In this document: positions 17,378-25,320 of the stretch, in pieces
How the letters are laid out: each line of letters starts with the position of its first letter
Position numbering within the stretch: position 1 is the first letter of the stretch
Position numbers and translations under genes: made by a program
Notes under the pieces: generated by a model
Seen by the model: only the letters and a program-made list of their open reading frames with translations
The model's database searches: none
Told to the model about the DNA's origin: nothing
Source of the DNA: Salinibacterium sp. PAMC 21357
Lineage (GTDB): Bacteria > Actinomycetota > Actinomycetes > Actinomycetales > Microbacteriaceae
Length of the DNA stretch: 64,000 nt
Direction: 5' to 3'
Assembly: GCF_000247645.1 (NCBI RefSeq)
Contig: NZ_AHWA01000004.1
Coordinates: 806,001 to 870,000, forward strand

Positions 17378-17672
17378 ACCTCGGTTTGACGAGTCAATTC
17401 ACGCGTCCACCCGACTTCGTTTGTGCGCGGTTCTTCGCCCCCTGGACTCCGCCGAGTTTCACATTCTGACCGACATTTTGGGGATGAGCGAAGCGAGTCT
17501 CTCCAAGACAATCCGCAACCTGGTGGAGCTCGGCTACGCCACGACATCCAAACAAACTTCGCCGCAGCGCGACGACAGTCGACTCACGACAACAGTGCAG
17601 CTCACGCCCGCCGGCAAGACGGCATTTGACGGGCATCTCGCCGCGATCTCGGCGCTGGCCAACACGGACTAA
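17367..17672 (+). CDS. Winged-helix transcriptional regulator (MarR-like)
   Basis: The 101-residue protein is almost wholly a winged helix: RLRLCAVLRPLDSAEFHILT, the recognition helix MSEASLSKTIRNLVELGY, and a wing with charged residues followed by QLTPAGKTAF. This matches the short DNA-binding proteins related to MarR/PadR that lack a separate ligand domain and dimerise through the last helix. It probably binds the inverted repeat at 16874-16896 and represses its own operon. The signal it answers is unknown. Confidence 0.78.
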   Translation: MAAEPRFDESIHASTRLRLCAVLRPLDSAEFHILTDILGMSEASLSKTIRNLVELGYATTSKQTSPQRDDSRLTTTVQLTPAGKTAFDGHLAAISALANTD

Positions 17673-17701
17673 TCACGCGTTTGGTTGCGGCGGTGCTCTG
17701 C

Positions 17702-18895
17702 TCAGGCAGCCGCGCGAAGCCGAGTGATGCGAGACCGGATCCGGTGGTCGAGATCCTCGAACTCGTCGAGCACATCGGTGACGGCGTAAACGCGGTCACG
17801 CTTGCGATTCGTTACCTCAGCGATGATTCGGGACTCCTGGAGTTGCTCAATTGCCCGATACACCGCCCGATCCGCAAGTCCCGTGTGCTCGATCAGCTGC
17901 TCAACTGTGAAAACCGGCAAGCCCACCAATACGTCGAGCAGGCTATCGGCGGCGCTCCCGGTGCGTACACCAACCTCTTTCCGCCATGCATCGGAGTACA
18001 GAATGAACGATCTGGCAGTTCCGCGCGCCTCGCGCGCAGCGACCTCCACACACAGCGCGACATCAGTGATGATAGCTTCGGCATCTCCCGTCCGGTAGGT
18101 GGTGAGCAGACGGAAGTAGTGGTCGGTGTCGGCGGCCAGCGCCGACGCCACCGGCAGCACCGTGGCCGGTGTCACGCCTCGCCTTCGCAGCACGGCGCCG
18201 ATGAGGGCACGGCCGATGCGGCCGTTGCCATCCGTAAAGGGGTGGATACTCTCAAATTGCGCATGCACGATCGCGGCCTGAGCAATGGGGTCAATGTCGT
18301 CTCGGTTCGCAAAGGTCACAAGGTCAGCGAGATAGTCCGGCACGAATTCGGGCGGCGGCGGAACGTAGAGCGCGTCACGCGGAGAAAAGTGGGATCCACC
18401 AATCCAGTTCTGCACGTCGCGCACGCGGCCGGCGTGACTGTGTTCTTCGGGGTCTTCCCGCATCAGCAGTCTGTGCGCATTAAGGATCTCGTCGAGGTTG
18501 ATGGTCGTTTCAGATGCGCTGATGAGTGCAGTGATGGCGCGGCCAGCAGAAACCATTGACACCGCGGACGAATTCTCCTTCACACCACCGAGGGCCCGCG
18601 CGAACGCGGTGGTGCTGGCTTCAACCTGCTCGATGCGAGAGGAGGCGACGGACTCCATACGGATCAAGAAGCCCGCCAGCGGCTGCAGAACATCGCCGGC
18701 GACACGCTCAAGCTCCTCCGTCTCGTATCGAGCACGGAGGAGCTCCCGTGGAGGTGCCGGCGGAACCGCAAGGGCCGCGATGTGTGGAGGCAACGCCACA
18801 GTAATCTCCGAAAGGGTACGGTCCTCACGGGGACCGCGTCTGCCGGTGGCGTGCCAGGCGACCGTGCGGTATTCGTGCTTCGGCCATACGGTCAC
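17702..18895 (-). CDS. Fic-domain protein (probable AMP-transferase) with C-terminal winged helix
   Basis: The 397-residue protein contains the complete Fic motif HPFTDGNGRIGR (residues 218-229), with the catalytic His 218 and the residues that hold ATP and Mg. It should transfer AMP, or another phosphate-bearing group, to a hydroxyl on a target protein. Upstream at 85-90 is SSRIEQ, which resembles the autoinhibitory S/T-x-x-x-E-G/N helix of class II Fic proteins with Gln in the last position. The C-terminus (about 320-390) reads as a winged helix, so it may also bind DNA. The GTG start at 18895 has AGGAG at good distance. It is a single gene. Confidence 0.87.
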   Translation of the reverse strand: MTVWPKHEYRTVAWHATGRRGPREDRTLSEITVALPPHIAALAVPPAPPRELLRARYETEELERVAGDVLQPLAGFLIRMESVASSRIEQVEASTTAFARALGGVKENSSAVSMVSAGRAITALISASETTINLDEILNAHRLLMREDPEEHSHAGRVRDVQNWIGGSHFSPRDALYVPPPPEFVPDYLADLVTFANRDDIDPIAQAAIVHAQFESIHPFTDGNGRIGRALIGAVLRRRGVTPATVLPVASALAADTDHYFRLLTTYRTGDAEAIITDVALCVEVAAREARGTARSFILYSDAWRKEVGVRTGSAADSLLDVLVGLPVFTVEQLIEHTGLADRAVYRAIEQLQESRIIAEVTNRKRDRVYAVTDVLDEFEDLDHRIRSRITRLRAAA

Positions 18896-19108
18896 GAGCT
18901 ACTCCTGTCGCCATCGGGCTGGGCAATGACACTTATCATTCATTTCTGACATTAGCAGATGTTTTAGCGTCGGATTCGTGAATAGTCCCAACCTCAGCCC
19001 GTGGCCGCCCTCTAGGTGGCACACAGACAATGGGGGCGTCACACTCGTCGGGGGGCTCGCTCATCGCCGCAGCTGGGGCGACGTCGCGCGGATGCCGCCA
19101 AGACGGTG

Positions 19109-19942
19109 TCAGCCGGCGCAGAGGCGTGCGGTCCAGTCATCCATCCGCGCGCGGAGGGTGCTCTCAGTGAGGTCGCTGTAGCCGACACCGAGATAGTTGG
19201 GGGCCCAGGTTTCAACGCGCGAGGCCGACCGCGCGGCAGCCACCAGGTCCCACGAATGGATGTCGGGCAGGGAGTACCCCGATTCACGCTCGTATTCAGC
19301 GAGAAAATGATCTGCGGCATCGCTGGATCCGAGGAGCACGAGGTCGAGTCGGCACCATGACACATCCAAGCCGCGTGGAGCGCTGCGAGCGCCCGACCAA
19401 TCGACGACACCGGTGAGCATGTCACTCTTCCACAGGGCATTGCCGCACCAGAAATCGTAGTGAGTGAGAACGTGCTCGGACAGGTCGAGTTGCTGCCACG
19501 CTGTGCGCCCGCGAGTCTCTATCTCACTGTCGCCGTGCGGGGTTTCCCACGACAGGGCACGGAGGCCGACGTTGTCGAGTTGGTGGATCTGCGCCAACGC
19601 GGCCGCCATTTGCTCGGCAACCCTGCGCAGCGGCACGTCGGGTGAGGGCGGGCCGCCGGCGACCACTGACGTGACGAGGAACGGGCGATCACCAAACTGC
19701 CCCGTAGCGACGAGCCGCGGCACGCGATCGCCTAGCGGGGCGACCCGGTCGAGGATGTGCGGCTCGTGCGCGACCGCATCGTCCATCGGCGGGAACACTC
19801 TGACGACATACTCGGTGGTCGAGTCCGTGACCACAAGCGTCGTCGCGTGCTGTCCGCCAGCCAGCTGTCGGACGAGCGAGATCGTGCGACCCAGCGCATC
19901 TGACACCGCGGCGATAACGCCATCCAACTCCACGACCGTCAC
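19109..19942 (-). CDS. Aminoglycoside-phosphotransferase-fold kinase
   Basis: The protein, 277 residues from the GTG at 19942, has the APH/choline-kinase catalytic loop THYDFWCGNALW (equivalent to HxDxxxxN) and the metal-binding GVVDWSGA. It should phosphorylate a small hydroxylated molecule; which one is not visible, and resistance to an antibiotic is only one possibility. The longer frame to 20041 would run inside the upstream gene. The GTG chosen has AGGAA at good distance and lies one base after the DUF1648 gene stop, so the two are co-translated. Confidence 0.8.
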   Translation of the reverse strand: MTVVELDGVIAAVSDALGRTISLVRQLAGGQHATTLVVTDSTTEYVVRVFPPMDDAVAHEPHILDRVAPLGDRVPRLVATGQFGDRPFLVTSVVAGGPPSPDVPLRRVAEQMAAALAQIHQLDNVGLRALSWETPHGDSEIETRGRTAWQQLDLSEHVLTHYDFWCGNALWKSDMLTGVVDWSGARSAPRGLDVSWCRLDLVLLGSSDAADHFLAEYERESGYSLPDIHSWDLVAAARSASRVETWAPNYLGVGYSDLTESTLRARMDDWTARLCAG

Positions 19943-19943
19943 G

Positions 19944-20954
19944 TTATTCCTGTTCGATTTCCGAGCTGGGGGCAGACAGCGCGGAGGCCCGGCGCTGGTC
20001 GCGGAGCGTTGCCAGAAGAGCGGCCGGCACGCCGGGGTCATCCACGGTGATCGCGAACTGTTTTCCGCCGATGGTGGTCACGACCAAGCCGGGACCCGTG
20101 CGGAGAATGAGCGCAGACTTTCCGGGCAAGACCCGGTACCCCCATCCGCCCCACTCTTTCGGCGTGATCTCGGCAGCATCAACGGTGTCGATCTCGTCAA
20201 GACGGATGCGTTTCAGCGGCACCCGCAGCAGCTCGGAAACGACTCGCAAGCCTCGCCAATCTGCGGTCACTCGGTAGCGGCTCAACGAAAGCAGCACCAC
20301 AGCGGTGACGGCGATTGTAACGAGCACGACCGCCGAGTCGGCGACGTCATTGGCGGCTGCCGCGATCCAGAAGAAAACGATTCCCGCCGCGGCCAGCGCT
20401 ACCGCGACCCACAAGAAGAGCCGTGCGGTGACAACGCGTGACCATGCACCACCCTCGTCGGGGCCCAGCGTTGTCCGCTCCTCCACGTCGCTCGAGGTGA
20501 GGCGCGACTTGGGGAGGACCAAGAAAGGGAGGAGGCCGTAGGCGTAAGACACGAAGCCGAGAACCAGCCACGGTCCCTGTACCACCTCGTACGGGTCGCC
20601 GGCTTGCATCGTGAGGTAGGCGGAGACCAACCACGTTTGCGCTCCGATGCCTGCGGGGAGTCCGGCGATCAAGAAACCATAGCGCCGCGTGGAGGCCAGA
20701 AGGCTGGGCCAGACGCCAATGACCACGCTGGCTACTGCCGCGGAGCCGGTCAGCGCCACTGCCAGCGTGAGGAATTGCATCGCACCCATCACGCCATCGG
20801 CGGGGCCTGTGCCCGACCAATGAGAGGCAAGCTCGGGTGGCAGCTGATTTCGCCACAGGGCAAACGAACCGAGAACAGCCGCGAGAGGAACGAACATAAT
20901 GACAACAGCGGCGGCTCTGCGCGCGGTTGAACGTGGAGCGGTTATCTCGGTCAT
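19944..20954 (-). CDS. DUF1648-domain membrane protein
   Basis: The 336-residue protein begins with a membrane segment followed by LPPELASHWSGTGPADG, the DUF1648 signature shared with the SdpI family. Six or more further segments lie between about residues 60 and 230. A soluble C-terminal part of about 100 residues resembles a PH-like domain (LKRIRLDEID ... GLVVTTIGGKQFAITVDDP). Its ATG overlaps the stop of the GntR regulator (ATGA). Such regulator/DUF1648 pairs are thought to answer cell-envelope stress; the role here is inferred. Confidence 0.8.
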   Translation of the reverse strand: MTEITAPRSTARRAAAVVIMFVPLAAVLGSFALWRNQLPPELASHWSGTGPADGVMGAMQFLTLAVALTGSAAVASVVIGVWPSLLASTRRYGFLIAGLPAGIGAQTWLVSAYLTMQAGDPYEVVQGPWLVLGFVSYAYGLLPFLVLPKSRLTSSDVEERTTLGPDEGGAWSRVVTARLFLWVAVALAAAGIVFFWIAAAANDVADSAVVLVTIAVTAVVLLSLSRYRVTADWRGLRVVSELLRVPLKRIRLDEIDTVDAAEITPKEWGGWGYRVLPGKSALILRTGPGLVVTTIGGKQFAITVDDPGVPAALLATLRDQRRASALSAPSSEIEQE

Positions 20955-21307
20955 TGTGGTTCCGATCGGTTGATCAAGTGGATGACTTCGGCCCGGGTCA
21001 TTCCCAGATTGCGCGCTTCTGTCATGAGCTGCTCGGCGAGTTCAGTGACGCGCGACAAACCGGTCAGGGCATCCTTTCGAATGAAGGCGCCTCTGCCCTG
21101 ACGCATCTCGAGAAGGCCTTCGTTTCGCAACTCCGTATAGGCGCGCAACACGGTGTGCATGTTCACTTGAAGCGCCTTGGCGAGGTCTCGCGCTGGAGGC
21201 AAGCGTTCGCCGGGAGCCAACTCGCCAGCGGCGACGCTCGAACGGACCTGTTGCGCAATCTGCTGAGTCAACGGCAGCGGCGATGCGCGGTCGACTCGGA
21301 ACAACAT
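20951..21307 (-). CDS. YtrA-type GntR transcriptional regulator
   Basis: The 118-residue protein has a GntR winged helix (PLTQQIAQQVRSSVAAGEL, then LPPARDLAKALQVNMHTVLR) and only a short C-terminal helix pair, the layout of the YtrA subgroup that controls membrane-protein operons. The ATG at 21307 is preferred to the longer frame from 21400 because the perfect operator dyad and a -10-like TACAAT lie immediately upstream. It is the first gene of a three-gene operon with the DUF1648 protein and the kinase, and probably represses it. Confidence 0.85.
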   Translation of the reverse strand: MLFRVDRASPLPLTQQIAQQVRSSVAAGELAPGERLPPARDLAKALQVNMHTVLRAYTELRNEGLLEMRQGRGAFIRKDALTGLSRVTELAEQLMTEARNLGMTRAEVIHLINRSEPQ

Positions 21308-21319
21308 AGGAACATTGTA
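21308..21319 (-). promoter_or_regulatory. -10 element of a probable leaderless promoter
   Basis: On the minus strand TACAAT (21319-21314) is six bases before the ATG at 21307. It overlaps the left arm of the operator dyad, so bound regulator would block it. Confidence 0.45.
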
Positions 21320-21331
21320 ATAGAACAATGT
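21312..21331. promoter_or_regulatory. Operator dyad for the YtrA-type regulator
   Basis: ACATTGT-N6-ACAATGT, with perfect 7-bp arms, lies 4 bases upstream of the regulator start and overlaps its -10 element. This is the expected place for autorepression. Confidence 0.62.
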
Positions 21332-21469
21332 GCTCGATCGCGTCTTTCGCCACAGATCGAGGCACGGCGGATGCTGACAGGATGCCCGCCCGTCATGCAC
21401 CGGTTAGGTGGAGTAAATTCGAGATGATTGATCCAGAACAAAACTCGCACTCCCGACACTGGAGATCCG

Positions 21470-22210
21470 TTGCCCGTCATCGCACACCTCAGCGACCCTC
21501 ACCTTGACCTTTCTGAGGGCCGCGCTCGCCGCCTCAGGGCCGTGCTCGATCAAGTCGCGGAATTAGCCTTCGTGGATGCCCTGCTGGTCAGTGGTGATCT
21601 GGCGGATCACGGATTTGCAGAAGAGTACGCTCAGTTTTTCGGCCTACTTCCGCACTCACTGCCCACTCTCGTTCTGCCAGGGAATCACGATCTTTCAGCG
21701 CCAATGCTTGCGGCGCTAGACGTGGCTGGACACGTCGCAACACTCAATGGCGTCCTCGATATTGGCGGCCTACGGCTAGTGAGTCTCGACTCGCATCTTG
21801 ATGGGAGAGACGATGGCCTCATCTCCGGTGAAGCGCGGGAATGGGCGCGCAACCAGATTGCCACCGCTCCCGGCAAGGTAATCCTCGCCCTGCATCATCC
21901 GCCCGTCTCCATCGGACATCACCTCGCGGACGAGTTGTACAGCCTGCGCAACCCCGAAACTGTCTCAGATCTCGTGTTAGAAAGTGATCACGTCATCGGC
22001 ATCTTCACCGGGCACGTTCATGCAGCACTGGCCACTACTTTTGCCGGAGTTCCCCTTGTGGGAGCCCCCGGAATCGTGTCAACTATGCGTTTGGGAAGCA
22101 AGACCGACCCGATCGCCGATCCAACCGCGATGCCCGGATTCGCACTCCACACTATTGATAACGACACGATTCGAACTGTCTTCCATTACCTCAGTCCCTC
22201 CGCGCTGTGA
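21470..22210 (+). CDS. Calcineurin-like metallophosphoesterase (CpdA-like)
   Basis: The protein carries all metal-site motifs of the superfamily in order: SDPHLD (Asp 9, His 11), LLVSGDLADHG, LPGNHD, LALHHPPV and GHVHAA. The spacing fits the cyclic-nucleotide phosphodiesterase (CpdA/class III) group, so it may hydrolyse cAMP or a related phosphodiester. The TTG at 21470 is chosen because GGAG lies six bases before it; the frame is open to an alternative TTG at 21428. Its stop overlaps the start of the LysE-type exporter gene (GTGA). Confidence 0.82.
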   Translation: MPVIAHLSDPHLDLSEGRARRLRAVLDQVAELAFVDALLVSGDLADHGFAEEYAQFFGLLPHSLPTLVLPGNHDLSAPMLAALDVAGHVATLNGVLDIGGLRLVSLDSHLDGRDDGLISGEAREWARNQIATAPGKVILALHHPPVSIGHHLADELYSLRNPETVSDLVLESDHVIGIFTGHVHAALATTFAGVPLVGAPGIVSTMRLGSKTDPIADPTAMPGFALHTIDNDTIRTVFHYLSPSAL

Positions 22211-22821
22211 ACTTGGTTCTGCTGGCGCTGACAGCACTGCCATTTGTCATAAGCCCCGGCGCAAGTTTCACCCTCACCGTCAACGCGGCAATCGCTGGCG
22301 ATAAGCGCGCTGGCATCCGAGTCTGGATGGGCACAGCACTTGGTATTGCCGTCATCGCCTTTGCTTTCGGCGTCAGCGGCCTCGGAGCACTCCTCACGAG
22401 TGACCCCGCGATAGTGGCAACCGTGGGGATGATCGGCGGTGCAGTCCTCATCCTCATTGGAGTGTTGGCGTTCGTGCGAGCTATCCGATCCTGGGGCCAG
22501 CCCGCGAGCCCACCCCCGCCCGCCGCGAGACTTCTGGTGTGGTCTTTCATCGCAGTGATCACCAACGCCAAAGCATTGAGTCTTTACGCAGTGGTGATTC
22601 CCGCCCTCACCCGCTCAGGCCTAAACGGGCTTTCGCTTTATCTGACCTTCGCGATTATTCATATCGGAATGCTGCTGATCTGGCTGATCGCTGTCAGCAG
22701 TGCAATACGAGCGGTCCCTTCGCTGGGGCGTTCCCCGCACCCTCGAGGGATCCTGCTAGTCGTCTCGGCAGGAGTGTTATTGATTCTGGGAGTCCTCATG
22801 GTGGTCGGCGCCATCGCTTAG
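22207..22821 (+). CDS. LysE-family amino-acid or metabolite exporter
   Basis: The 204-residue protein has six predicted membrane segments and the FVISPGASFTLTVNAAIAGD motif near the N-terminus, the LysE/RhtB signature (PGP region, here PGA). Members export amino acids such as lysine, threonine or homoserine. The GTG start overlaps the stop of the phosphoesterase, so the two are co-translated, but no functional link is obvious. Length is normal for the family. Confidence 0.85.
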   Translation: MNLVLLALTALPFVISPGASFTLTVNAAIAGDKRAGIRVWMGTALGIAVIAFAFGVSGLGALLTSDPAIVATVGMIGGAVLILIGVLAFVRAIRSWGQPASPPPPAARLLVWSFIAVITNAKALSLYAVVIPALTRSGLNGLSLYLTFAIIHIGMLLIWLIAVSSAIRAVPSLGRSPHPRGILLVVSAGVLLILGVLMVVGAIA

Positions 22822-22941
22822 CCCGAGCGTGCAAGCCAACATTCGGCATCCTTGATCGGGTCGGCTTCGGGCTAGCCGACCGCGGGCAAAAAACCGCCGA
22901 ACCACAGGCCACGTCGCGAGCCCAAGTGAGATGCTAGTCGC

Positions 22942-23463
22942 GTGAGTGCATCCGCGAATCGTGAGCACACTGCGATTGCGGTGCGCCCTTATACCGAGCT
23001 GGATGCTGCCAGCACGTTGGCGATTTTCATCGCCGCGGCGACTGAAACGGCATCCGCTGACTACACCGTCAAGCAGACGGAAGCCTGGGCGGATATCGAT
23101 GCGCGGGACCTGCAGTCGTGGGGCCGCGCGATGGCGGCGCGGAACAGTTTCGTCGCCACCATCGATGACGAGGTCGCAGGGTTCTCCGATGTGAGCGCCA
23201 CCGGATACATCGACATGATGTTCGTCGCGCCACGTTTTCTGCGACGAGGGGTTGCGCGGCGGCTCCTCGAACACGCAGAGGCCTTGGCGCGCAAAGCCGG
23301 AGCGCGTGCACTGACAGCCGACGTGAGCATCACAGCCCGGCCGTTCTTCGAACGCTTCGGATTCGTCGTCACTTCAGAGCAGCATCCAGTTAAACGCGGC
23401 GTTGAGCTCACGAACTTCGCAATGAGCAAGGACTGCATTGAGCCCGCGAGCCGTAGGTCATAG
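22942..23463 (+). CDS. GNAT family N-acetyltransferase
   Basis: The 173-residue protein shows the GNAT core: VRPYTELDAASTLAIF at the N-terminus, the acetyl-CoA loop FVAPRFLRRGVARRLL (about residues 94-109) and the FFERFGFVV element (about 134-142). It is close in pattern to YafP-type acetyltransferases. The substrate is unknown. The start is a GTG without a clear Shine-Dalgarno sequence. It stands between the exporter and the DUF6226 gene as a single unit. Confidence 0.83.
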   Translation: MSASANREHTAIAVRPYTELDAASTLAIFIAAATETASADYTVKQTEAWADIDARDLQSWGRAMAARNSFVATIDDEVAGFSDVSATGYIDMMFVAPRFLRRGVARRLLEHAEALARKAGARALTADVSITARPFFERFGFVVTSEQHPVKRGVELTNFAMSKDCIEPASRRS

Positions 23464-23605
23464 AAGGTAACCTGCGAGCGAACGGCGATTCAACTCCCGC
23501 GAGACTCAACGCGCTCAGAGACCGGTGGCCTAAGAACCAAGAAGTTGAGAGACTGTCTTCTATGGGACGCAGCAGCTTGCTTGCGAAGAGCGAAAGGCTA
23601 GAGAC

Positions 23606-24277
23606 TTGGGCGACTACCGTAGACCGCCGATCGACGCGCACGTGTTCCTCGACGGCCAAGGGCAAGCAATCACGTACGGTAACCGCTGGACTGCGGGACC
23701 ACCGGACGATACCTACTCGGTAGAGACACATCCGGAGAGGTTTGCACCACTCCACACCGTTGCCGACGCGCTCATCGACTACCTCTGCGGCACCTTCGAC
23801 GTCGTGGTCGAAGACAGCGAGGCAGTAGCGGCCGACCTCATGCATCCGCCATATAACGACGTGGTGCGAGCCGTGCGAATTCGGCCGAACGACCCCTCGT
23901 GCGCAACTCTGACCTTCGTGCTCACGGCGTATCCTGCCGTCTACCTGCACGCTGGATTGCTCAACGACTTTCCGTACCCGGTCTGCGGCTGTGACGCGTG
24001 CGACTCGACTTGGGCGGCAGAAGCCGACGACCTTGAACGGCAGGTGTTCGCTGTAGTCGCCGGCCAGTACCGCGAGAGCGTTGAGCGCAGACAAAGCAGG
24101 CCGTGGGTCAGCTACGCCCTCACCTGTTCCAACGGCAAGAGCAGTGGCGGCGGAACCGTCGCAGACGGCATCCCTCTGGAGCGAGTGAGGGCGGCCACGC
24201 CCATCCTCCGCACGCTCCCCGATGGCTGGGCCGCGTGGCCTCGGGCAGAGAGTTTAACTATTGGCCCACAACCCTGA
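23606..24277 (+). CDS. DUF6226-like protein
   Basis: The 223-residue soluble protein has no known catalytic motif. Its N-terminal YGNRWTAGPPDDTYSVETHP stretch and a CGCDACD cysteine cluster (about residues 131-137) are typical of the DUF6226 family found in Microbacteriaceae and relatives. The cysteines might hold a metal. The TTG at 23606 is a tentative start; there is no strong Shine-Dalgarno sequence, and a GTG lies in frame a few codons later. The 140 bases before it hold no recognisable gene. Confidence 0.62.
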   Translation: MGDYRRPPIDAHVFLDGQGQAITYGNRWTAGPPDDTYSVETHPERFAPLHTVADALIDYLCGTFDVVVEDSEAVAADLMHPPYNDVVRAVRIRPNDPSCATLTFVLTAYPAVYLHAGLLNDFPYPVCGCDACDSTWAAEADDLERQVFAVVAGQYRESVERRQSRPWVSYALTCSNGKSSGGGTVADGIPLERVRAATPILRTLPDGWAAWPRAESLTIGPQP

Positions 24278-24346
24278 GCCCTGCGGGCCGTGATTCCTCT
24301 AAGGTATGAAACGGACGATCACTCGACTTAGTACAGGGGAATTCAC

Positions 24347-25318
24347 ATGGCCTATATCCGCGAGCGCGGCTTATTTCGACACCTGAGCAGCACGCCGACG
24401 GCCCATATCGTTCACCTCAGGAAGGGCAAGATCGCCCACGAGGGTGTCGGTCTCGCGTTCAACTTTCGTGCGCTGACCGCCGCGATCAGCGAGGTGCCCA
24501 CCGCCGAGAACGAGTTACCGCTGGTCTTCCACGCGCGCACGATCGACTTTCAGGATGTCGCAGTCGGCGCCACCATCACCTACCGGTATGCAGATCCCAG
24601 CCTTGCTGCGCGCCGCATCGACTTCGCCATCGACACCCAGACCGGTCAGTGGATCTCAGACCCGCTCGCGCAGGTCGCCTCGCGCATTACCGAGCTCGCC
24701 CAGCAGTATGCGTTGGAGAGCATCGCCACGATGAAGCTCCTCGACCTGTTGGCTGCGGGGCTGCCGACGGTGCGCCAGGCGATGACTGACGGGCTTGCTG
24801 CAGACAAGCGTCTTGCGGAGACATCCATTCTCGTCATCGGCGTTCGCGTCGTGAGCATCCGGCCCCAGGCCGAACTCGCTTCTGCTCTCGAGACGCCCGT
24901 GCGCGAGCAAGTACAGCAGGATGCGGACAAAGCGACCTTCGAGCGTCGCGCCGTGGCCGTCGAGCGCGAACGCGCCATCGCCGAGAATGAGTTGCAGAGC
25001 AAGATCGAGCTCGCCAAACGTGAGGAACTTCTCGTCGGCCAGGAGGGCGCGAACGCGCTGAAGCGAGCGACCGAATCCGCAGCATCCGAGAAGGTGAAAT
25101 CGGAGAGCGCCGCCGACAGCGTTCGAGTCAGAGGGGCCGCGGCGGCCGAGGCAGAGAAGGCGCGACTCGCGTCGTACGAAGGGGTGGAAACTGGCGTTCT
25201 GCTTGCACTCGCTGCTAAGTCTCTGGCGGAGCACCTGCCGCAGATCGGCACCGTAAACCTGTCGCCTGACGTTCTGACCCAAGCGTTGAGCCGCATCGCA
25301 GGCACGCAGAAGGACTAG
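24347..25318 (+). CDS. SPFH/Band-7 domain protein
   Basis: The 323-residue protein lacks a membrane segment. Residues 15-190 read as the SPFH fold (VFHARTIDFQDVAVGATITYR, then TSILVIGVRVVSIRPQAEL), followed by a long alanine/glutamate-rich coiled coil (about 195-275) and a short hydrophobic tail. SPFH proteins form large membrane-associated rings. A strong Shine-Dalgarno (AGGGGA) precedes the ATG. The NAD-kinase-like gene begins two bases after its stop, so they form one translational unit and probably one functional module. Confidence 0.85.
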   Translation: MAYIRERGLFRHLSSTPTAHIVHLRKGKIAHEGVGLAFNFRALTAAISEVPTAENELPLVFHARTIDFQDVAVGATITYRYADPSLAARRIDFAIDTQTGQWISDPLAQVASRITELAQQYALESIATMKLLDLLAAGLPTVRQAMTDGLAADKRLAETSILVIGVRVVSIRPQAELASALETPVREQVQQDADKATFERRAVAVERERAIAENELQSKIELAKREELLVGQEGANALKRATESAASEKVKSESAADSVRVRGAAAAEAEKARLASYEGVETGVLLALAAKSLAEHLPQIGTVNLSPDVLTQALSRIAGTQKD

Positions 25319-25320
25319 CG

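Noticed and set aside
19109-19942. Aminoglycoside resistance gene
   Set aside because: Only the general kinase fold is visible; many APH-fold kinases act on other small molecules and the operon context is not that of a resistance cassette.
21424-21469. ATG at 21424 as the start of the phosphoesterase
   Set aside because: It is in a different frame from the gene. The in-frame TTG at 21470 with GGAG upstream is better.
23464-23605. AGAAG/CTTCT dyad after the GNAT gene as a terminator
   Set aside because: The stem is five bases with a 12-base loop and no T run, too weak to call.
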